Both the position numbers and the translations under genes were made by a program. This document shows positions 33,705 to 42,063 of a stretch of DNA of 64,000 nucleotides, piece after piece (the stretch's first letter is position 1; the number at the start of each line of letters is the position of its first letter). The notes below the pieces were generated by a model. That model worked only from the letters and a program-made list of their open reading frames with translations. It was not told where the DNA came from and ran no database searches. The DNA lies in assembly GCA_013327885.1 (NCBI GenBank), contig JABUMY010000002.1, forward strand, positions 186,001-250,000, in the 5' to 3' direction. The DNA comes from Flavisolibacter longurius (GTDB lineage: Bacteria; Bacteroidota; Bacteroidia; Chitinophagales; Chitinophagaceae).

Positions 33705-34232
33705 TCAGGCAACTGAGGATTTTTTTGCCAGCAGCAGATCGCTGTACGACACAGCCACAAAATCTTCCTCTTTTATTCCCAGCAATTGCTGGTAGTGCCG
33801 GCATTGGTCCTGCAGCTTTTCAATGCCGATGCTGCCGTCTTTGTCAATGGCTTCCACTTCTACAAACGTTCCCAACTGGACCACGGTATCAAAATGAAAT
33901 TTTACGTTGTCGATAAAATAGATCCTGCGCCGTTTGTCCACCACCGTTTTTACGCCGAGTGATTGGGTGAGCACGGCTTTCAGCGCAGCATCGGATGGGT
34001 GTTGGTAAAGGGTTACATCCGACTGCTTGGCACCGGCTACATTGCTGCGCTGGTAAAAGATCAGGCTTTGTTCAATGTTGCCTTCCCGCAGCTTCAGCCG
34101 TCCGTTGGGTACGTTGAAATAAGTATCAACCTGATGGTCTTCGCCCACAAAAAGCGGCTGCTGTTGCAGCAATATTTTTTCGGCTTCGCCGATAGCGCTG
34201 TGCTTTGCTTTGAACTCGAAATTGATGTGCAT
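33705..34232 (-). CDS. CYTH domain protein (class IV adenylate cyclase/ThTPase superfamily)
   Basis: A 175-residue protein. INFEFKAK is the N-terminal ExExK-like signature (here EFK), HQVDTYFNVPNGRLKLREG the CyaB-type strand, and DKRRRIYFIDNVKFHFD followed by FVEVEAID the late acidic strand. The fold is a tunnel that handles polyphosphate-type substrates, and members include class IV adenylate cyclases and triphosphatases. The relaxed first motif makes activity uncertain. It is transcribed away from the OmpA-like gene. Confidence 0.85.
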   Translation of the reverse strand: MHINFEFKAKHSAIGEAEKILLQQQPLFVGEDHQVDTYFNVPNGRLKLREGNIEQSLIFYQRSNVAGAKQSDVTLYQHPSDAALKAVLTQSLGVKTVVDKRRRIYFIDNVKFHFDTVVQLGTFVEVEAIDKDGSIGIEKLQDQCRHYQQLLGIKEEDFVAVSYSDLLLAKKSSVA

Positions 34233-34238
34233 TTGTTT

Positions 34239-34399
34239 TGATATGCGGATATGTAAATGTGCAAATATGCGGAGAGAAACGTTATGCGAATGTGCGAATA
34301 GGCGAATAGGCGGATCGGAATCGGCGTAGTCATATCAATGAAAGATAAAATGCCTTTCCATCATCCGCCTATTCGCACATCTGCCTATCTGCATATCCA
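34239..34399. repeat. Degenerate GAATAGGCG/ATATGCGG tract with inverted halves
   Basis: The left half has variants of ATATGCGGATATG, GCGAATGTGCGAATAGGCGA and ATAGGCGGAT. The right half is their inverse (ATCCGCCTATTCGCACAT, CTGCCTATCTGCATATCC). It lies between the CYTH gene and the OmpA-like gene and could form a large hairpin. Confidence 0.7.
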
Positions 34400-34447
34400 A
34401 CTTCCACTGGCATAGTTTTTTCCCGAACTTTGGGCAAAACGTATCTA

Positions 34448-35278
34448 ATGCTAAGATTCAAAAACAGTCTCTTCATTCTTTCGCTTTTTGCCCTTTTTCT
34501 AACATCCTGCGTTTCGCAGAAAAAATTCCAGGCTGCACTTGACCGCGAGCAAAGCCTGCTGACACAAAACACCCAGTTGAACGATGAGGTGGTGCGGCTG
34601 CGCAGCCAGGTAGAGAACCTGCAAAAGGACAATGCACGCCTGATCTCGCAGATCGATGAAGCACTGAAAAAATACTCCGAAGCATCGGGACAAGCCAACC
34701 TTACGCAAAAGCAATTGCAGGAAGAACAGCAACGCCTGCTGGAACTGCGCCGCCTGTTGCAGCAGCAACGCGATGCGGTGGAAAACCTGCGCAAGAAAAT
34801 GGCCGATGCACTGGTTGGTTTTAACTCCAACGAGTTGAGCGTATTTACCAAGAACGGCCGTGTGTATGTGAGCATGCAGGAAAGCCTGTTGTTTCCTTCG
34901 GGCAGCGCCGTGGTGAACGATAAAGGAAAAGCAGCCCTGGAAACCGTTGCCCAGGCCCTGAACAACAACCCCGATATCAACGTAGTGGTGGAAGGCCATA
35001 CGGACTCTATTCCCATTCGCAGAACGTTTGAAGACAACTGGGCACTGAGTGTGGCCAGGGCGACCTCTATTGTTCGCCTGCTCACCAATACCTACGCGGT
35101 AGACCCGGTACGGGTAACGGCTTCGGGCCGCAGCTATTTTGAGCCGGTGGATGCCAACAGCACACCCGAGGGCCGGGCCCGCAACCGCCGTACAGAGATC
35201 ATCCTGGCGCCCAAACTCGACCAGATCCTGCAATTGCTGGAGCAAACCAGTGAGGTGGCTGAAAGAGGAAGCAACTAG
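34448..35278 (+). CDS. OmpA-family outer-membrane lipoprotein with coiled coil
   Basis: A 276-residue protein. The lipoprotein signal MLRFKNSLFILSLFALFLTS ends in lipobox LTSC. Residues about 25-120 form a Gln/Leu/Glu-rich coiled coil. About 140-255 is an OmpA C-terminal peptidoglycan-binding domain (LFPSGSAVVNDKGKAALETV, VEGHTDSIPI, NWALSVARATSIVRLL, ARNRRTEI). It probably tethers the outer membrane to peptidoglycan. The ATG at 34448 is chosen over an upstream TTG at 34430 because an AACTTTG -7-like sequence lies there. Confidence 0.92.
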   Translation: MLRFKNSLFILSLFALFLTSCVSQKKFQAALDREQSLLTQNTQLNDEVVRLRSQVENLQKDNARLISQIDEALKKYSEASGQANLTQKQLQEEQQRLLELRRLLQQQRDAVENLRKKMADALVGFNSNELSVFTKNGRVYVSMQESLLFPSGSAVVNDKGKAALETVAQALNNNPDINVVVEGHTDSIPIRRTFEDNWALSVARATSIVRLLTNTYAVDPVRVTASGRSYFEPVDANSTPEGRARNRRTEIILAPKLDQILQLLEQTSEVAERGSN

Positions 35279-35350
35279 CCAATTGGCAATAGGCAAAAAA
35301 CAAGAAGCAAACGATGCAATAACGTTCACCCTTAACCGAAAATCAAAGCC

Positions 35351-35581
35351 ATGGAAGATCTGTTTTCAACCCCTATTGCGGTCAACAACCAGGACATCAC
35401 GTACCGGGTGACCTTTGCCGATGACCGCTATACATTTGCGTCCGACACTGCTGACAACGCATTTTCCACCTTTAGCGTGAAGCGGGAGGCCGATGAATGG
35501 CATAGTGAGGACGGATTGCCACCGGATATTAAGAACCAGGCCGTTGATGCACTGGAAAAATACCTCTTGCGCCAGCATTGA
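35351..35581 (+). CDS. Small conserved-looking protein, function unknown
   Basis: A 76-residue soluble protein, MEDLFSTPIAVNNQDITYRV at the start and VDALEKYLLRQH at the end, with no signal peptide. Predicted beta strands come first and a terminal helix last. It lies 72 bp after the OmpA-like gene and is followed 28 bp later by a strong terminator, which supports it as a real gene and the last of that transcript. I do not recognise a family. Confidence 0.65.
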   Translation: MEDLFSTPIAVNNQDITYRVTFADDRYTFASDTADNAFSTFSVKREADEWHSEDGLPPDIKNQAVDALEKYLLRQH

Positions 35582-35609
35582 TCTCTTATCAATTGCCGGT
35601 GCAACACTT

Positions 35610-35647
35610 AAGAAAAGCAGCATGTTTATGCTGCTTTTCTTTTTTTT
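35610..35647 (+). terminator. Strong rho-independent terminator
   Basis: AAGAAAAGCAGCAT, loop GTTT, ATGCTGCTTTTCTT, then a T-run: a perfect 14-bp stem. It ends the OmpA-like/76-residue gene unit. The rest of 35648-35930 holds no gene that I can support. Confidence 0.92.
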
Positions 35648-35930
35648 CGGGAAGATGAAACCGCCGGCACGCAGCATTGCTTTTGAATGACAAAACATAA
35701 AAAGCAAAATGCCAAGCTTGTTTGCTTTGGCAAATGAAATTGAATCGCTGCAAACTCACACTTACCTAACGGCTCACCTTTTTGCAGACTGCTGTTGCTA
35801 AACGCAGTATGCTTATCTTCCGGCTTTTCAGGGAGTTGCCATCATCGACAGCGTTACGAGTTAAACTGCGGTATCCTATCTTGCCACTGAAAAAGAACGA
35901 AATCAACAATCACCATAAAAACCGAAACAA

Positions 35931-36377
35931 ATGTCAAATTACAATGTAGAAACGATGAGAGAACGAAGGCTGCTTATCAAGTGGTCGACGCTGGCCGTAT
36001 TGACAGTACTTTTTGTTGCTTCTCTTTTTCTTGTGGGTTGTCCCAAATACAATGTATGGCAGCAGGAAATGAGCGGCCGGGCTGAATTTGCAAAAGCAGA
36101 GCAAAACCGCCGCATCAAGATCGAAGAAGCCAAGGCCAACCTGGAAGCTGAGAAGCTGAATGCAGCGGCTGAAGTGGAAAGGGCCAAAGGTGCCAGCCAG
36201 GCCATCCGTATCGAGAACGGGGCGCTGACGGAAAAATACATTCAATACCTCTGGGTGAGGCAGCAAAGTAACCTGAACGACAAAACCATCATCTACATCC
36301 CTACCGAAGGCAACCTTCCCATTTTGGAAGCCACAAGAAACCTGAACCGGGCACCGGTGCCAAAGCCGGCAGAATAA
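35931..36377 (+). CDS. Membrane-anchored HflK/band-7-like short protein
   Basis: A 148-residue protein. One membrane anchor (about residues 18-36; STLAVLTVLFVASLFLVG) precedes CPKYNVWQQEMSGRAEFAKA and a charged helix, KIEEAKANLEAEKLNAAAEV. The protein ends in a Pro-rich tail. The helix resembles the C-terminal part of SPFH/HflK-type proteins, but the SPFH domain itself is missing, so this is either a distinct short family or a pared-down derivative. A lipobox reading (LVGC at about 34-37) is possible. Confidence 0.75.
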   Translation: MSNYNVETMRERRLLIKWSTLAVLTVLFVASLFLVGCPKYNVWQQEMSGRAEFAKAEQNRRIKIEEAKANLEAEKLNAAAEVERAKGASQAIRIENGALTEKYIQYLWVRQQSNLNDKTIIYIPTEGNLPILEATRNLNRAPVPKPAE

Positions 36378-36461
36378 GAGGGAGGATTTTGGAATATTGA
36401 GATATTAGGATATTGCGATATTCCTTTCCAAGTTTTTGCTTTAATGTTAAGCCTATTTCAT

Positions 36462-36501
36462 AATAAACAAAGGGAGCGCTAAAGCGCTCCCTTTGTTTAT
36501 T
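36462..36501. terminator. Perfect bidirectional terminator
   Basis: AATAAACAAAGGGAGCGCT, AA loop, AGCGCTCCCTTTGTTTATT: a 19-bp perfect stem between the convergent HflK-like and AsmA-like genes. A TTATCCATTGCCCATTGC tract follows. Confidence 0.93.
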
Positions 36502-36534
36502 ATCCATTGCCCATTGCTTATTGCTAATTGCCCT

Positions 36535-38211
36535 TCAGTCTACCCGTATCTGACCCGAGCTGAGCATAATGCGCTGCATGCCTTCAAACAAAGCTTTCCA
36601 GATAATGCCAAAAAAAGACTGCGTGGTGAGCCGCGCCACCCTTACCTCCCGGGCTTTGCGTTCGCCGTTGTTAGAGGGCTCAATGGCATAGCGGTTCAGG
36701 ATCTTTGTCAGGAATTTGCGCATTTTATTGGCACCGGTTTCTTCATCGCGTTTGCGAAAGATCAGCGATAAATTGCTGTACAGCATCTGCACTTCCGATG
36801 TAGCTTCGTAATCTTCTCCGCGGATAAAAAAATCAATCGAAGAAATGTTCACCGTAGGCACTTCAATATTTCCAAGCCGCGTGGATACAGGATTGATCTG
36901 TGCTGCCGTTACTTCGCCTATCCGTCCCCTGACGTCAAACCGTCCCTCGGCCGAATCAAGGTAAAACCGGAAATTGGCTTCTATCGGGCTGCCGATGATC
37001 TTTCCCTTAGCGGTGGCTGTACTCACCGGGTTGGCTTTTATTTGTGCCGCATCGTTTACAATGTTCATCACCGTTATATCAATGTCGGAGAGACCAATCG
37101 TCCCTACCTCACGAGTGGTTTCGTGCTTTTCGGTAACATCGATCTGCATGCCGCGGGCAATAAATTTTTTGATGTCGATGACCGACCTGGCGTTGAGCAA
37201 AAGCTGGTGGGGATACCGACCGATCTTGCTGTCGTAATTTTTTTGCCCCTGCTTATCCTGGTAAACGGCAAGCGTGGGTTTTTGAAAAACAACACTGTCG
37301 GCAACGGCGCGGTTCTGCTGCAGGTATTTGTCCAGGCGGATGCCCATAAAGCTAACCTTGTCAAACGTAACGGTGTACCACGATTTGCGCATGGAGTCGA
37401 TGCGGTCTTCGTTTTTGATGGTGGGCTGCAGTTTAAAATCCTCTACCTGCAAAAGGCGCTGCGCCGAGTTGTAGGTGATCCATTCGGCTTTCATTTTATA
37501 GGTCGAATCGGTGGTGCGGTATTTCAGGTCGTTCAAGCGGAACGAAATATGCTGAACATAGCCCATGCGGCCCGTATCGGCCAGCACGGTGCTGTCGATG
37601 CGGATATTTTCAAACAGGGCATCGCAGCGGTCGAACTGCAGCTTGCCTTCTTCGCCGTCTTCGTTTTTGTAAAGGAACTTGATGCCGTCGAGCCGGATAC
37701 GGCCCACGTTTATATCCCGGATGGCTGGCTGTATGGCTTTCCAAAGCGGAAGCTTTGCCTCCGTCTCTTCTTCTTCCCGCCGGTTTTTTACATACCGGTG
37801 TAGCACCAGGTCAGCGTCTTTGGATGAGATCTCGTTGATGTTGATCTTTTTTCCAAAGAGGAGCGAAAAGATGCCAATGCCCTTGATATCGGCGCGGTTC
37901 AAATTCAGTTGCAATACCATTGCCGGCAATCTTTTGGATGCTTTTAACCGCCGGTACCGGCTGCTATCGAGTTGCACCCGCAAACCGGTAACGCCAACAT
38001 GGCCACCCCAAAAGTTGACGTGCAAGCCATCCAGTGTGTAGCTGTACAAACTGTCCGAACCATCGACAACCAGCGTATGCAGGCGCTTGCGCAAAACAGG
38101 TTCTACGTAAACATTTGCCAGGAAGATGACCAACGCGACAAACAGCACCAGTCCACCCGAAATAAGAAGGAGCCATTGCTTTAGTGTCCACTTTTTCTTG
38201 CCTGCAGCCAT
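36535..38211 (-). CDS. AsmA/DUF748-like envelope protein
   Basis: A 558-residue protein with an N-terminal anchor (WLLLISGGLVLFVALVIFLA, about 13-32) and a large periplasmic region of repeated beta strands. YTLDGLHVNFWGGHVGVTGL near residue 58 and VDVRGRIGEV-like strands late in the protein are typical of AsmA-superfamily bridge-like proteins. The C-terminal region has an amphipathic segment, SFFGIIWKALFEGMQRIM. Members take part in lipid transport or outer-membrane biogenesis. It is the last gene of the operon with the two-component pair; the gap to the regulator is 27 bp. Confidence 0.75.
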   Translation of the reverse strand: MAAGKKKWTLKQWLLLISGGLVLFVALVIFLANVYVEPVLRKRLHTLVVDGSDSLYSYTLDGLHVNFWGGHVGVTGLRVQLDSSRYRRLKASKRLPAMVLQLNLNRADIKGIGIFSLLFGKKININEISSKDADLVLHRYVKNRREEEETEAKLPLWKAIQPAIRDINVGRIRLDGIKFLYKNEDGEEGKLQFDRCDALFENIRIDSTVLADTGRMGYVQHISFRLNDLKYRTTDSTYKMKAEWITYNSAQRLLQVEDFKLQPTIKNEDRIDSMRKSWYTVTFDKVSFMGIRLDKYLQQNRAVADSVVFQKPTLAVYQDKQGQKNYDSKIGRYPHQLLLNARSVIDIKKFIARGMQIDVTEKHETTREVGTIGLSDIDITVMNIVNDAAQIKANPVSTATAKGKIIGSPIEANFRFYLDSAEGRFDVRGRIGEVTAAQINPVSTRLGNIEVPTVNISSIDFFIRGEDYEATSEVQMLYSNLSLIFRKRDEETGANKMRKFLTKILNRYAIEPSNNGERKAREVRVARLTTQSFFGIIWKALFEGMQRIMLSSGQIRVD

Positions 38212-38238
38212 ACGGCAGTGCAGTAAAAAGCCGTGCCA

Positions 38239-38922
38239 CTAGCTCATCACAAAGCGGTAGCCAATGCCTTTGATGGTAATGATCTCAATGGTCGGGTCGT
38301 GTTTAAGATAGCCGCGTAGTTTGGTAATGTATACGTCCAGGGTGCGGCTGTTAAAGAAGGAATCGCTGCCCCAAAGCAGGGTCAATATCTCACTCCGCTC
38401 TACAATCTTGTCGCGGTTTTCGTAAAGCAGGCGCAGGAGCTCGCTTTCGCGGTACGATAGCTTCCGTTGTTCGGTTGCATGGTGGAGCGTTTGCCGCAGG
38501 ATGTTAAACGTGTATTGACCGATAGCCACTTCTTCCTGCCCTTCGGCTGTAGCGGTTTTGTGCCGCAGTACGTTCTCGATCCGCACAATCAGTTCTTCAA
38601 TGCTGAACGGCTTGCGCATATAATCGTTGGCACCCAGGTTAAAGCCATTCACCACATCGGTCGACTGTGATTTGGCACTCAGGAAAATGATGGGCACGTT
38701 GGTATCTTTTTCCCTTATTTCATCGGCAATGGCAAAGCCGTCTTTGTTGGGAAGCATGATATCAAGCACACAAACATCAGGTTTTGTTTCGCTGAATTTT
38801 TGCACGGCTTTGCCGCCGTCTTCCTCCAGCACCACTTCGTACCCCCGGCTTTCCAGCGTTTCGCTAACGATCTTAGCCAGAAAGGTCTCGTCCTCCACGT
38901 ATAAAACCTTTGTTTTTTTCAT
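38239..38922 (-). CDS. OmpR-family response regulator
   Basis: A 227-residue protein. The receiver has KVLYVEDE, phospho-acceptor Asp54 in VLDIMLP, and KPFSIEELIVRI. The winged-helix output spans about residues 130-225 (LSYRESELLRLLYENRD, SRTLDVYITKLRGYLKHDP, IKGIGYRFVMS). It is similar in layout to RprY-type regulators of Bacteroidota. It follows the kinase gene by 95 bp on the same strand and precedes the AsmA-like gene. Confidence 0.95.
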   Translation of the reverse strand: MKKTKVLYVEDETFLAKIVSETLESRGYEVVLEEDGGKAVQKFSETKPDVCVLDIMLPNKDGFAIADEIREKDTNVPIIFLSAKSQSTDVVNGFNLGANDYMRKPFSIEELIVRIENVLRHKTATAEGQEEVAIGQYTFNILRQTLHHATEQRKLSYRESELLRLLYENRDKIVERSEILTLLWGSDSFFNSRTLDVYITKLRGYLKHDPTIEIITIKGIGYRFVMS

Positions 38923-39017
38923 GCCTTGAAGGTAAATAAGTCAGGAGGAAAAAATCAAACGCAGAACAAGGACGTTTTGCCCAGCAATACAATTTGTGTC
39001 CGGCGTTGAAGTAAACT

Positions 39018-40457
39018 TTAGTTGGCCTGGTGCCTGGGCAGCGTAATGGTAAACCGGCTGCTTAATCCTTCCTCGGAAGAAACTTCGATGGTACCGCTAT
39101 GCTTTTGCACCACATGTGATACGTAGCTAAGGCCAAGTCCATAGCCTTTTGCATTGTGAACATTGCCATGCGGCACCCGGAAGAATTTTTCAAAGATCCT
39201 GCGGTGGTATTCGGCAGGAATGCCGATGCCGTTATCGGCGATGATCAGTTGCAGGTGCGAGCCAGCCCCTTTTAGCTGGATAGCGATCTCGGGATAATCG
39301 TTGCTGTATTTCAGGGCATTATCAAGCAGGTTAAACAACACGCTTACCAGGTGCAGGCGGTCGCCCTGCAGGCTGGTGTCGCCTTCGGCTTGCACCTTTA
39401 CATCCGCCTTTTTTCTTTCAAACTGCAGGCGCATGGAGGAGGTCACTTCTTCCACCAGGTTTTTCATATCCAGCGGTTCGTAACGCAGTTCAATTTCTTT
39501 CTTTTCAAACATCGAAAGCTTCAGCACTTTGTCCACCAGCAGCGAAAGACGCTGGAGCTCATTGGCCGAAATATCAAGGTACTCTTTTGTTTTTTGCGGA
39601 TCGAGGCTGGCGCTGAAGCTGCGCAGGGCTTCAATAGCAACACTTACCGTGGCGATAGGTGTTTTTAATTCGTGGGTGATGTTGGAGATAAACTCGTTTT
39701 TTACATCGGCCAGTTTGCGCTGCCGCAGCAGGTTGCGGTAAAGCAACATAAAGGAAAGAAAGGTCACGCCAACCAAAAAAACAGAAAAGATAATAGAAGG
39801 GCTCATGCGCTTCAGGATGAACGGGAACGTTCCTTCAAGGTCAAGTTTGTAGGTAATGGGATTGGCAAAGCCAAGCGTTACTTCGTTAAAACGACGGCGG
39901 TCGGGAATGGTGTCTACTGTTTGGATGCGGCTAACGCGAAACGGCACCACCACGTTTTGTTCCTGCAGCCGGGCGGCATAGGCTTTTTCAATTTCGGAAA
40001 CGCGGATAGAGTCCTGCAGGGCATCCACATCAAAAAGAAACTGCATGATGCGGCTTTGCCGTGGCGAAATATTGTCGTGGAAAACACGGATGCTATCGCC
40101 CCGGCGGATGATAACGCTGGGCAGCGATGTATCGCGGGTGCGCTGCATCACCACATCCATCATGCCCGCCATTTTTTCCCGTTGAAAGATCTGTTCGCCC
40201 CTGGGCAGATTGGAGAGCTCATTGTAAATGATCCGGCGGGAGACATTGGCCGAATCGTTGGCAAGGCTGTCGAGGCGAAGCTTGGTAGTTTGAATAGAGC
40301 GGATGGTTTCGCGGAACAAAATATTGGTGCGCATCTCCAGGGTGCGTTGCTCCCTTTCGTAGGCTTTGCTGAGCCAATAAACCTGGAAGCCGGCAATGGT
40401 CAGAATCGTGATCGCCATCAGTATAGGCATCCATTTTATGTTCTTTGCTTTCAGCAT
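39018..40457 (-). CDS. Two-transmembrane sensor histidine kinase
   Basis: A 479-residue protein. The first membrane segment is about residues 10-28 (MPILMAITILTIAGFQVYWL). A periplasmic sensor of about 190 residues without a recognised domain follows, then the second segment at about 219-240. HisKA has His262 in NITHELKTPIATV, the N-box is LFNLLDNALKYS, and the ATP-lid motifs are IADNGIGIP and GYGLGLSYVSHVV. It is the partner of the OmpR-type regulator encoded next. The signal is unknown. Confidence 0.95.
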   Translation of the reverse strand: MLKAKNIKWMPILMAITILTIAGFQVYWLSKAYEREQRTLEMRTNILFRETIRSIQTTKLRLDSLANDSANVSRRIIYNELSNLPRGEQIFQREKMAGMMDVVMQRTRDTSLPSVIIRRGDSIRVFHDNISPRQSRIMQFLFDVDALQDSIRVSEIEKAYAARLQEQNVVVPFRVSRIQTVDTIPDRRRFNEVTLGFANPITYKLDLEGTFPFILKRMSPSIIFSVFLVGVTFLSFMLLYRNLLRQRKLADVKNEFISNITHELKTPIATVSVAIEALRSFSASLDPQKTKEYLDISANELQRLSLLVDKVLKLSMFEKKEIELRYEPLDMKNLVEEVTSSMRLQFERKKADVKVQAEGDTSLQGDRLHLVSVLFNLLDNALKYSNDYPEIAIQLKGAGSHLQLIIADNGIGIPAEYHRRIFEKFFRVPHGNVHNAKGYGLGLSYVSHVVQKHSGTIEVSSEEGLSSRFTITLPRHQAN

Positions 40458-40556
40458 CCAAACAAAAATAGCCCATCTATTTACCGCTCATCATTCTCTT
40501 AACTATTATTAACGTCGAATAAAAGCCAATTAACAACACTGCGAAACTTGTCGTAC

Positions 40557-40564
40557 TACATTTG
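40557..40564 (+). promoter_or_regulatory. -7 box TACATTTG for the GLPGLI gene
   Basis: An exact match to TAnnTTTG, 17 nt before the ATG at 40582. The 124-bp divergent region also serves the kinase on the other strand. A clear -33 TTG at the expected spacing is not seen. Confidence 0.55.
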
Positions 40565-40581
40565 ACAAAAACCAGAATTGT

Positions 40582-41397
40582 ATGAAACAAATACTGCTGC
40601 TGGCGGCTGCGGCCTTTTCACTTTCCGCAACCGCGCAAACCAAAGAAGGCAAAGTTGTATATGAGCGAACGGTCCAGATGAACAACGTTCGTTTTGGTGG
40701 CGGTGGCAATATTCCGCCGGAGCTGCAGGCGCAACTCGACCGGATGCCAAAGTCGCGTACCGACCAGTATGAACTTCTTTTCACCCCGGAACATTCGCTG
40801 TACCAGTTTCTGCCCAATGCGGCGGCCGAAGAAGGCGGCAGCACGTTTTCGGGTGGTGGCATGGTGATACAGATGCGCACCGGTGCCAACGAAGTGATCT
40901 ACACCAACCCCGGTACCGGCGCCCGGATTGAGCAGCGGGAACTGTTTGAAAAAAATTACGTGGTGACCGATACCATAGCCCGGCTGCAATGGAAACTGAG
41001 CGAGGAAACAAAACCCATTTTGAACTTTACGGCCCGCAAGGCAACCGCCAGCAACGTGGTAAGCCGTCCGCGCATTACCATGGAAAACGGCGAAATGAAA
41101 CGTGAAATGGTGACCGATACCGTGCCGGTGGTGGCCTGGTTTACTACGGAGGTGCCTGTGCCGACAGGTCCCAACTTCCAGGGACAGTTACCGGGACTGA
41201 TCCTTGAGCTGGACATGAACCGGGGACAAACCGTTATCAAGGCAGTTGAGTTTTCGCCCAAGGTAACGGCCAGCAAGATAAAAGAACCCAAAGACGGCAA
41301 GCGCCTTACCGCGGCCGAATACAATACCGAGCGGGATAAAGCGATGGAAGAAATGCGCAAGAACATGCCAGCAGGGAACAGGATCAGGATGCAATAA
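40582..41397 (+). CDS. GLPGLI family exported protein
   Basis: A 271-residue protein. The signal peptide is MKQILLLAAAAFSLSATAQ. GKVVYERTVQM opens the mature part and GQLPGLILELDMN is the name-giving GLPGLI-type motif. The protein ends with a basic Met-rich tail. The family is confined to Bacteroidota and its function is unknown. The mature part has a Gly-rich loop, RFGGGGNIPPE, that may be a local insertion. Confidence 0.93.
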   Translation: MKQILLLAAAAFSLSATAQTKEGKVVYERTVQMNNVRFGGGGNIPPELQAQLDRMPKSRTDQYELLFTPEHSLYQFLPNAAAEEGGSTFSGGGMVIQMRTGANEVIYTNPGTGARIEQRELFEKNYVVTDTIARLQWKLSEETKPILNFTARKATASNVVSRPRITMENGEMKREMVTDTVPVVAWFTTEVPVPTGPNFQGQLPGLILELDMNRGQTVIKAVEFSPKVTASKIKEPKDGKRLTAAEYNTERDKAMEEMRKNMPAGNRIRMQ

Positions 41398-41482
41398 GAA
41401 GAGCTTCCGGCCCCCACCTAACCTCCCCCAACGGGGGAGGAACGGCTACCGCACAATGCCCCCTTTGCAGGATACAGCTTTT

Positions 41483-41520
41483 GCCTCTGCCGGGTTTTTT
41501 GGCGGAGGCTTTTTGTTTTT
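41483..41520 (+). terminator. Terminator after the GLPGLI gene
   Basis: GCCTCTGCC, loop GGGTTTTTT, GGCGGAGGC, then TTTTTGTTTTT. An upstream CCTCCCC/GGGGAGG hairpin lies at 41422-41440. The layout is the same as after manC (25495-25587), and in both cases the composite repeat follows directly. Confidence 0.85.
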
Positions 41521-41527
41521 ACGCATT

Positions 41528-41925
41528 AATTTTCAATAATCAACTCACAATGTTCAAATTTTAATAAGAGAGCAGTTCTTCTTTTTATTTCCCTTCAGCC
41601 CGCTAGTTCAGCGCCCTTTCGCGGATTCGCTAGCGCATCTATTTGCTATAATGAAAGAATAGCGCAATACAGCGCCTTTATTGTCTTGCTTAACCAGCTG
41701 GTTGATGTCATCATGCCGCATGTGGTGAAAAATAAAATGGAAGAGTAAGATTGCACACAAAGTAAGTAATACGACCTGAAAGGAATGGCCTTTGTGCGCT
41801 GGCCCGGAAAAAGCAGCGGAGCATTGTCATCCTGAGTTTGTCGAACGAGGCTTTTCCTTGAACTTTTGGCGGAATTCATCCTGAGCGCAGCCGAAGGACA
41901 TTTTCGGGAGATAAAAGGTAGAAAT
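41528..41925 (-). repeat. Composite intergenic repeat, copy 4 (inverted, interrupted)
   Basis: The same reversed module order as copy 3: TTCAATAATCAACTC tail, CCCGCTAGTTCAGCGCC with GCGCAATACAGCGC (41606-41675), spacer with TTTGTGCGC, and block GGAAAAAGCAGCGGAG. Here the block is interrupted by TCATCCTGAGTTTGTCGAAC (from about 41828). After CTTTTCCTTGAACTTTTGGC the terminal hairpin is replaced by TCATCCTGAGCGCAGCCGAA followed by GGACA (41877-41901). Both insertions belong to the family seen at 27036-27115. The remaining gap up to 42027 has no gene. Confidence 0.8.
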
Positions 41926-42027
41926 GGACCGAAAGAATTAAATAACCAAACCAAAGGCGATCAACAAAATAACCAATCCACTTATCGCCCAAATCAAAAA
42001 CCTACCGATCCTTTCTCCCAATCACCC

Positions 42028-42059
42028 TTTGTGCTGAAGGATTGACAAGCTTATATTTG
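42028..42059 (+). promoter_or_regulatory. Strong Bacteroidota promoter for the GT2 gene
   Basis: TTTG at 42028-42031, a 20-nt spacer, then TATATTTG at 42052-42059: both elements match the consensus TTTG / TAnnTTTG. The GTG start codon of the gene is only 5 nt downstream, so the mRNA is expected to have almost no leader. Confidence 0.7.
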
Positions 42060-42063
42060 TCCG

